NCBI GenBank assembly: GCA_964550435.1
Contig: CAZJZI010000045.1
Span: forward strand, 1 to 20,906
Reading direction: 5' to 3'
From: UBA11400 sp964550435
Lineage (GTDB): Bacteria > Bacteroidota > Rhodothermia > Balneolales > HLUCCA01
Length of the DNA: 20,906 bases
Shown here: piece by piece, positions 16,033 to 20,906 of the stretch
Numbering within the stretch: the first letter of the stretch is position 1
Layout: the number at the start of each line of letters is the position of its first letter
Translations under genes and position numbers: made by a program
The notes under the pieces: model-generated
Database searches by the model: none
What the model saw: only the letters and a program-made list of their open reading frames with translations
Told to the model about the DNA's origin: nothing

Positions 16033-17151
16033 ATGAACGACAATGCTGATAAAAAGTCAACGTTGATTCGATTAGCACAACTTGCACAAAGCAAGGTAAA
16101 GGGAGATCATCCTCTTGAACTAAAAGACTCATCACAAACAACTATAGTCGATCGTGCAGACCCTAAACCATCGAGAATGGTTGCTCTAAGAGTGATTCCG
16201 TGGGTTTTATTTGTCGGGTTTATAGTAAGCTTTTTTTATGATTTTGAGGGTGAATCAATAAAATTATTATCCTATACTTTTTCAATCGAAGGTCTGCTGA
16301 AAATCCTTTCTATAAGTGGATTAATTGGATTCTTCACGAATTGGGTCGCTATAATCATGCTCTTTCGACCACAAGTGAAGCGTCCGCTACTCGGACAAGG
16401 TCTTGTACCCGCACAAAAAACTGTAATTGCTGAAAAGCTTTCGAATGCAGTTAATAAAAACCTTATAAATCCTGAACAGATAAAAATCAAACTTTCACAG
16501 TCCGGGATATTGGCAAATGTTTTAAAAGAATTAGAATCGGGGATTTCAAACCTTAGTAATGATGAAGAATTTAAAGATGAGCTATTTCAGATAATAGCAG
16601 ATTCAACCAGAGAGTATTTAAAGGATCCTGTAGTCAGAGAAAATATCACATCTGTTTTAATGGAACATTTGGAAAGCTCTTTTAGTGAAAAATCTATTGA
16701 AAAGTATATTTTCAAATTGTACAGAAACCTCAGAAAAGAGCAACTTATTAAGACGATTGATAACGCAATATTGACTATTCCAGACACTATTTATACACAT
16801 AGGAGTAGTTTTTCATCGACCATTAATTCAATTCCAGATGAAATTAGTTCTCATAGCGACAAAATCGAAGAGTTTTTAATATCTGGAATCGATGAGATTC
16901 TACATAGAATTGACCTAAGATCACTTATCGAAGACAATCTTAATCGTTTTGATGAAGGACGATTAGAAGAGCTTATCAAGAGTTCAACTATTGATCAACT
17001 GAATTATATAAAGTATCTGGGAGCTATTCTTGGTGTTCTTGGTGGACTAGTGATTTGGAACCCAATGGTTTCTATAGTGTTTCTGGGAACCTTATTTGTA
17101 ACTTATTTTACGATGGATTCGATACTGCATAATTTCAGAAAGAATTTGTAA
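16033..17151 (+). CDS. DUF445 family membrane protein
   Basis: This 372-residue protein matches DUF445 (YjiN/YheB-like) in its core: ISGLIGFFTNWVAIIMLFRP (94-113) followed by GQGLVPAQK.VIAEKLS. The layout is a soluble N-terminal stretch of about 45 residues, a hydrophobic segment (about 50-68), the second segment with the motif, a long helical middle (about 130-320) and a C-terminal membrane pair (about 326-362). The molecular role of the family is unknown; a scaffold-like envelope protein is the common suggestion. Its last 17 bases overlap the 3' end of the convergent Omp85-like gene, leaving no room for a terminator between them. Confidence 0.85.
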   Translation: MNDNADKKSTLIRLAQLAQSKVKGDHPLELKDSSQTTIVDRADPKPSRMVALRVIPWVLFVGFIVSFFYDFEGESIKLLSYTFSIEGLLKILSISGLIGFFTNWVAIIMLFRPQVKRPLLGQGLVPAQKTVIAEKLSNAVNKNLINPEQIKIKLSQSGILANVLKELESGISNLSNDEEFKDELFQIIADSTREYLKDPVVRENITSVLMEHLESSFSEKSIEKYIFKLYRNLRKEQLIKTIDNAILTIPDTIYTHRSSFSSTINSIPDEISSHSDKIEEFLISGIDEILHRIDLRSLIEDNLNRFDEGRLEELIKSSTIDQLNYIKYLGAILGVLGGLVIWNPMVSIVFLGTLFVTYFTMDSILHNFRKNL

Positions 17152-18823
17152 TTCCAAAGTGTATTTTCCCATTAATCCATGAATCGTCGCTGCTTATAGC
17201 ATAGGATATATTAAAAATCCCTGGTCGGACTTTGTAAGAAATACCAAAACCCGATGAATAGATTCTATCATAATCTAAGTTATAATCTGTTGTTCCTAGT
17301 TTGTCGGGCGTCCATATATAAGCACCACTTACAAACGTAAAAAGGTAACTAGTAGAATCCAACATCCATCTCCCTTCTACAGAAGTCATAGAATATCCCG
17401 CTAGTCTGAACTGCTCTTCTCTGAAACCACGCATCGAATGAGTACCACCAAAACGTGCTTTGTCTATGTCGAAATAACGGTCCTGCACCGTATGGATGAA
17501 GCTTTGAGTTGGGACAATGACCAATCGATTCCTAATAGGTAAATAACGGGAATATTTCAGCTCAAGCGAGCTTATTGAATATCCACGAGATTGTGTATCG
17601 TCAATATTATCGTCAGTTATATTTACGAAACCAGAAGATAACTTAGCCATAAATGTAGAACCATATGTAGGTACTCTCCAATTATTAAGTGAATTGAAAG
17701 TAAATCCGAGACTAAATTCTCTCCTACTCTGGTTAAGTTGGTTTAAGTTTTGTATCGAATCTGAGTTGGAAACTCGATTATACTTAAATCCAACGTTTAG
17801 ACTCTTGTTAGTATTAACTCTCCATGAGGCTGATGTTAAAGATGCAATACTTAGATAGGTTGAATCAATCTGTCTTAATTCAACTCCTAAACTATACCCA
17901 AAAGGAAAACGACTTATTTGAAACTGATCGTACAGTAGATCCAAACCACTTTGAGCCGTACCAGACCGGTTGAAGTGAATATTTAGACTACTTGCGGCGG
18001 TAAACAAATGGTTTAAAGTAAGGTTACCTTGCCCGATCAATCGATAATTGCCATCCACTTTAGGTTCTAATCCCAAAATTAAATCAATTGTACTACTGCG
18101 AACTTCATCTATAGAAAAAATAATATTATACAGGCTATCTGATTTTGAAAATCCATTGAAACGTGCGTCTGATATGTATACCGAACGGTTTAGTCTGGAT
18201 AGTGATTCATCAATAAAAACAGGTGAAAAGATTTCATTGTCTTTCCATCCAGAAATCTCCTTTAAAACAGAATCGGACAGGTAATTGTTACCTATGTATC
18301 TGATATTTGAAATGGTTACGAGGTCACCAGTATCAACATTAAGTGTTACAGAGACTTCATTTTCTACTTGATTATTAATGTCAGATAATGATATAGTTGC
18401 GAAGGGTCTTCCACTGCGGTTGAAGGAGTCCATCAACGTATTCATACATTCACTTAATGCTATAGAACTGAAGAATGAACCAATAAGAGACTCACATAAT
18501 GAGCTGCCGTCCAAATCAATGATTCTATAAAAAGTACTCCTGGGTCCTTTTGAAAAAAATAACTCAGTTTGAATTTCATCTTTACCTCTTATTGAATCGA
18601 TTTTCGAGTTAAAATAACCTTCTGAGATTAAAAGATTGATGAGGTTTCTTGATTCCGTGGCGAGGCTAGTGGAATCAGTAATTGGAATCCGTACGACTAT
18701 AGAAGTTTCAGAACCATTTAATATTGAATCTGGTTTTACTAAAAAAGGCTGTTGAGCGTCACTGTAAACAGGGAAACTCAACAGCCCTAAGGTTAGGAGT
18801 AGTATGAAATGATTTGCCTTCAC
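17135..18823 (-). CDS. Omp85/BamA-TamA-like outer-membrane protein
   Basis: This 562-residue protein has a cleavable signal peptide (cleavage predicted after SDA, residue 23). A periplasmic part with POTRA-like repeats follows, of which about 166-243 is clearest (VTISNIRYIGNNYLSDSVLKE and the following ES.SRLNRS). A 16-strand-type beta barrel runs from about 245 to the end. MRGF (464-467) corresponds to the conserved loop-6 [VI]RG[FY] motif of the Omp85 superfamily, and the chain ends in Phe, as BAM substrates do. At 562 residues it is shorter than BamA, which has five POTRA domains, so it resembles TamA or a two-POTRA surface-antigen protein. It lies 18 bases after speE, so it may share the polyamine transcript; a functional link is not evident. 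Confidence 0.87.
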   Translation of the reverse strand: MKANHFILLLTLGLLSFPVYSDAQQPFLVKPDSILNGSETSIVVRIPITDSTSLATESRNLINLLISEGYFNSKIDSIRGKDEIQTELFFSKGPRSTFYRIIDLDGSSLCESLIGSFFSSIALSECMNTLMDSFNRSGRPFATISLSDINNQVENEVSVTLNVDTGDLVTISNIRYIGNNYLSDSVLKEISGWKDNEIFSPVFIDESLSRLNRSVYISDARFNGFSKSDSLYNIIFSIDEVRSSTIDLILGLEPKVDGNYRLIGQGNLTLNHLFTAASSLNIHFNRSGTAQSGLDLLYDQFQISRFPFGYSLGVELRQIDSTYLSIASLTSASWRVNTNKSLNVGFKYNRVSNSDSIQNLNQLNQSRREFSLGFTFNSLNNWRVPTYGSTFMAKLSSGFVNITDDNIDDTQSRGYSISSLELKYSRYLPIRNRLVIVPTQSFIHTVQDRYFDIDKARFGGTHSMRGFREEQFRLAGYSMTSVEGRWMLDSTSYLFTFVSGAYIWTPDKLGTTDYNLDYDRIYSSGFGISYKVRPGIFNISYAISSDDSWINGKIHFGITNSF

Positions 18824-18841
18824 AAGGAAGGAAATTATCGT

Positions 18842-19693
18842 TTATTCGATAATTTCTCTAACAAAACCTGGAAGTGCAAATGAAGCCTGATGCATTTCAT
18901 AATTATAGTACTTAAGTGATGATTCAAATCTTGGCAAACCAGATTTTACTCTTTGTAAGACTTCATTAGACAATGGGTCAACCCCTTTGCTAGCATACGC
19001 CATAGACCACATTCCAGTTGGATAAAGCGGTATATAAGCGAGATACATTTTTGATAAGTCGAATGCATTTTTTAAAGCCCCAAAAACGGACTGCATACTT
19101 TCATGATAAGAACCTACCCATGGACTTTCGGTCTGTCCGGTAAGTAAACCATTTTCTGAAAGGGCTGCATAGCATTTGTCGTAGAACTCTTGTTTAAATA
19201 AGTCGACTGCAGGACCAACTGGGTCTGAACCATCAATGATTATCACATCATACTTATTCGGTACATTGTCAACAAATGTAAGCCCATTCTCATACAGGAC
19301 ATGTAGCTTTGGATTATCAAAGTCTCCGACTCCAGGCATAAAAAGCTTAGAAGCTCTTACAACAGCTTCATCGATTTCAACCATATCTACATGCTCTACA
19401 GATGGATGTTTCAGTACTTCACGAGCTGTACCGCCGTCACCTCCACCGATGATTAGAACACGTTTAGGATTTGGATGAGAAAAACAAGCTACGTGAGCAA
19501 TCATTTCATGGTAAACAAACTCATCTTTTTCGGATAACATAACCATACCATCTATGGTCATGAGATTTCCCCAGGTATCGGTTTCATAAACCTCAACCTT
19601 TTGGAATGGAGTTTGTTCCGAGAAAAGAACTTTGTTTACACCAACTGATAATCCAGTAGTTCCGTTGTAATACTCTAAATATTGAAATGGCAT
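18842..19693 (-). CDS. speE: Spermidine synthase-type aminopropyltransferase
   Basis: This 283-residue cytoplasmic enzyme transfers the aminopropyl group from decarboxylated S-adenosylmethionine to an amine acceptor. The cofactor loop GGGDGG is at 83-88, the acidic MVEIDE motif at 104-109 and the catalytic segment DGSDPVGPA at 154-162. The usual form of the latter is DSTDPVGP; both acidic residues (D154, D157) are kept. QTPFQKVEV and YHEMIAHV near the front are family features. Because the partner gene makes agmatine and no ureohydrolase is in the window, the acceptor could be putrescine or agmatine. The Thermus-type route goes through aminopropylagmatine. Sequence alone does not decide. An AGGAAAGAG Shine-Dalgarno-like site precedes ATG 19693. 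Gap to pdaD is 12 bases. Confidence 0.94.
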   Translation of the reverse strand: MPFQYLEYYNGTTGLSVGVNKVLFSEQTPFQKVEVYETDTWGNLMTIDGMVMLSEKDEFVYHEMIAHVACFSHPNPKRVLIIGGGDGGTAREVLKHPSVEHVDMVEIDEAVVRASKLFMPGVGDFDNPKLHVLYENGLTFVDNVPNKYDVIIIDGSDPVGPAVDLFKQEFYDKCYAALSENGLLTGQTESPWVGSYHESMQSVFGALKNAFDLSKMYLAYIPLYPTGMWSMAYASKGVDPLSNEVLQRVKSGLPRFESSLKYYNYEMHQASFALPGFVREIIE

Positions 19694-19705
19694 GTCTCTT
19701 TCCTA

Positions 19706-20194
19706 TTACTCGTACCAGAGAACAGCTGCAGCAAATACTGCTCCGCATTCCTTGACCTGGTACTCGATACCAAGAGATTTAACTTCACGGAGTTTTCTAT
19801 TCCGATATTCAAAAGCGTCAACACACATCTGTCGGACGGTAGCCTCAACATGGCTTAGAGGTTTGGTATCCTCATGTTCCATGATCACACCTGGTTCAGT
19901 GTCGTCTACCGGAATACCTACTGCAATAGCAGCAGAGATTATTTCACCTGGAGTAGTAGATCCAATTTGTGCATAAGCAATAGGAATCAATCCACCCTTT
20001 GGAAGGATGATTTCTTTGACCTGTTTACATGCAGGAGGTACAATTGAGCTCATTCGAACCAGATTTGTATCTCCAACACCAGCATCCAGTAGTGCCATAT
20101 CGAAAGCATTAAGAGGCATTCTAGCCTCACCCTTACCCTTAACAAGCGAATAGATATTAGGGGTTCTTACCATTTGATTGGTGAATCCAGTCAT
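19706..20194 (-). CDS. pdaD: Pyruvoyl-dependent arginine decarboxylase
   Basis: This 162-residue proenzyme cleaves itself between two serines to make the pyruvoyl cofactor and then converts arginine to agmatine. The site MSSIVPP is visible, with S49 and S50 as the predicted scissile pair, matching the S52-S53 pair of Methanocaldococcus jannaschii as I recall it. LPKGGLIPIAYAQIGSTTPGE (64-84) and GVIMEHE (102-108, with the proton-donor Glu candidates E106/E108) follow the archetype. Length is normal. The enzyme is best known from Archaea and is found in some bacteria, including Chlamydia. It sits between speD (24-base gap) and speE (12-base gap), giving a complete set for agmatine and decarboxylated AdoMet. 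No separate PLP-type arginine or ornithine decarboxylase is in the window. Confidence 0.95.
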   Translation of the reverse strand: MTGFTNQMVRTPNIYSLVKGKGEARMPLNAFDMALLDAGVGDTNLVRMSSIVPPACKQVKEIILPKGGLIPIAYAQIGSTTPGEIISAAIAVGIPVDDTEPGVIMEHEDTKPLSHVEATVRQMCVDAFEYRNRKLREVKSLGIEYQVKECGAVFAAAVLWYE

Positions 20195-20218
20195 GATTTA
20201 ATAAATGTCTGTAAATAA

Positions 20219-20632
20219 TTAGTTTAAAATCTTAACAGCGCCCGAGTTCTTTGGTTTGAACAAGAGTTCTTCACCCGGACCAACTTTGAACATTCCGCGT
20301 TTCATTTCCATGCTTGACACATTTTTAGAAAAGAAATGCATTTTAATGTATTCTTGAATTACCCATGGATCGATAGTTTCACCACATGTGAAAATATCAA
20401 CAGCAGCATAATTGTACTCAGGCCATGTATGGATGGCTACGTGGGATTCAGCGATAACAACAGTTCCGCTGATTCCATGTGGACTAAACTTATGGAAATT
20501 ATGAGAGATGATACTCGCCTTGGCAGCCCGCGTCGCGGTCAGTAGGATATCCTCGACCATGGTTACATCGTTAATTACGTCTGCATCACAATCGTAGAAT
20601 TCTACAAGAATTTGTCTACCTAATGCTTTCAT
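20219..20632 (-). CDS. speD: S-adenosylmethionine decarboxylase proenzyme (class 1B)
   Basis: This 137-residue proenzyme cleaves itself before a serine to form a pyruvoyl group and decarboxylates S-adenosylmethionine for polyamine synthesis. The predicted cleavage pair is E62-S63 (IAESHVAIHTWPE), with H68 and C83 in exactly the positions I recall for the Thermotoga maritima enzyme. Length is usual for the short bacterial class. The codon just before ATG 20632 is an in-frame stop (TAA), which fixes the start. A purine-rich AGGTAGGGG lies close upstream, a likely ribosome site. It is the first gene of the speD-pdaD-speE run and is preceded by about 270 bases of structured-looking leader. Confidence 0.96.
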   Translation of the reverse strand: MKALGRQILVEFYDCDADVINDVTMVEDILLTATRAAKASIISHNFHKFSPHGISGTVVIAESHVAIHTWPEYNYAAVDIFTCGETIDPWVIQEYIKMHFFSKNVSSMEMKRGMFKVGPGEELLFKPKNSGAVKILN

Positions 20633-20850
20633 TTACCCCTACCTGTTAGATATTGATGTTATTTGATAGCTCCGACGTCGTTAGACGCCTGAGGGTTGGT
20701 CATAAAATGAAAAAAGCAACTTTCGACACCAGAATGGGAATCATGCCCAAATGAGCACAACTTACCCAGACCAGATACGAAGTCGCCATGGATTGCAGTT
20801 TTACCTGCGGGCTTTCCGTATTGGGCGTGATTCAACTGAGTATTCAGTAT
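20633..20850 (-). promoter_or_regulatory. Candidate structured 5' leader (possible riboswitch) of the speD operon
   Basis: No convincing gene lies between speD and the right edge (20633-20906), and the stretch is visibly more GC-rich than nearby spacers. On the speD strand several complementary segments occur. ACTGA/TCAGT form a hairpin (20835-20848). GCCCAA (20821-20826) pairs with TTGGGC (20745-20750) and encloses a GCAG/CTGC hairpin (20795-20808) and a CGACTT/AAGTTG stem (20780-20785 with 20758-20763). A second AAGTTGC (20716-20722) can pair instead with the same GCGACTT and is followed at once by six T. A GGCGTC-TAAC-GACGTC hairpin (20674-20689) lies nearer the start codon. I do not recognise a known riboswitch consensus, including SAM classes. 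The structure was found by eye and no folding energies or homologues were computed. Confidence 0.4.
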
Positions 20851-20906
20851 ACGTAATACATAAATGTTCAATTTCTTCTATTCGCCTTAAAAGGTAAACG
20901 GATGTT

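Noticed and set aside
20659..20871. Minus-strand frame of 70 residues upstream of speD
   Set aside because: It needs a TTG start, has no recognisable motif or ribosome site and overlaps several complementary segments. I treat the region as leader RNA, with only the short ATG frame inside it noted as a possibility.
1..20906. Defence system, prophage, transposon, CRISPR array or tRNA/rRNA genes
   Set aside because: No integrase or transposase motif, no repeated spacer pattern and no tRNA or rRNA signature was seen; nearly all the sequence is explained by housekeeping genes of similar base composition.

Overview
The window reads as an ordinary, compactly coded chromosomal segment from an AT-rich, Gram-negative bacterium of the Bacteroidota/Rhodothermota/Balneolota (FCB) branch. 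The grounds are a DUF2723 glycosyltransferase-like membrane protein, outer-membrane Omp85-type and lipoprotein gene products, a YbeY whose third metal ligand is Asp instead of His (as I remember from Bacteroidota homologues), few clear Shine-Dalgarno sequences, and TTG starts. A Balneolota- or Rhodothermota-like host is my best guess; no 16S or other marker in the window proves it. I see no phage, transposon, CRISPR array, tRNA or rRNA.

Layout. (1) 1-1522, minus: a lipoprotein with two parvulin-type prolyl isomerase domains, cut by the left edge. (2) 1665-3887, minus: a three-gene unit (small membrane protein, thymidine kinase, CNT nucleoside transporter) that couples nucleoside uptake to thymidine phosphorylation. 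(3) 3965-7596, plus: ribosome-assembly GTPase Der, then complex I subunit NuoI, two unrecognised proteins and an AhpE-like peroxiredoxin, ending at a convergent terminator hairpin near 7616-7653. (4) 7757-11410, minus: a lipoprotein M1 aminopeptidase followed three bases later by an NSS-family Na+ symporter, a plausible peptide-degradation and amino-acid-uptake pair. (5) 11524-17151, plus: a 997-residue DUF2723 protein, an unrecognised 149-residue protein, YbeY, a Smg/DUF494-like protein and a DUF445 membrane protein. (6) 17135-20632, minus: a polyamine operon speD - pdaD - speE followed by an Omp85/BamA-like protein whose 3' end overlaps the DUF445 gene by 17 bases.

The most coherent pathway is region 6. 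Arginine is decarboxylated to agmatine by PdaD, S-adenosylmethionine is decarboxylated by SpeD, and SpeE transfers the aminopropyl group. Both decarboxylases are self-cleaving pyruvoyl enzymes. The roughly 270 bases upstream of speD hold no convincing gene. They are locally GC-rich and contain nested and mutually exclusive base-pairing segments, one ending next to a T6 run on the speD strand. This is the best candidate for an undescribed element: a cis-acting RNA controlling polyamine synthesis. Other points worth a second look are a thymidine kinase that has lost one Cys from each of its two zinc-binding CxxC pairs, a long inverted repeat bracketing a possible promoter before the isomerase lipoprotein, and three conserved-looking but unrecognised small proteins.
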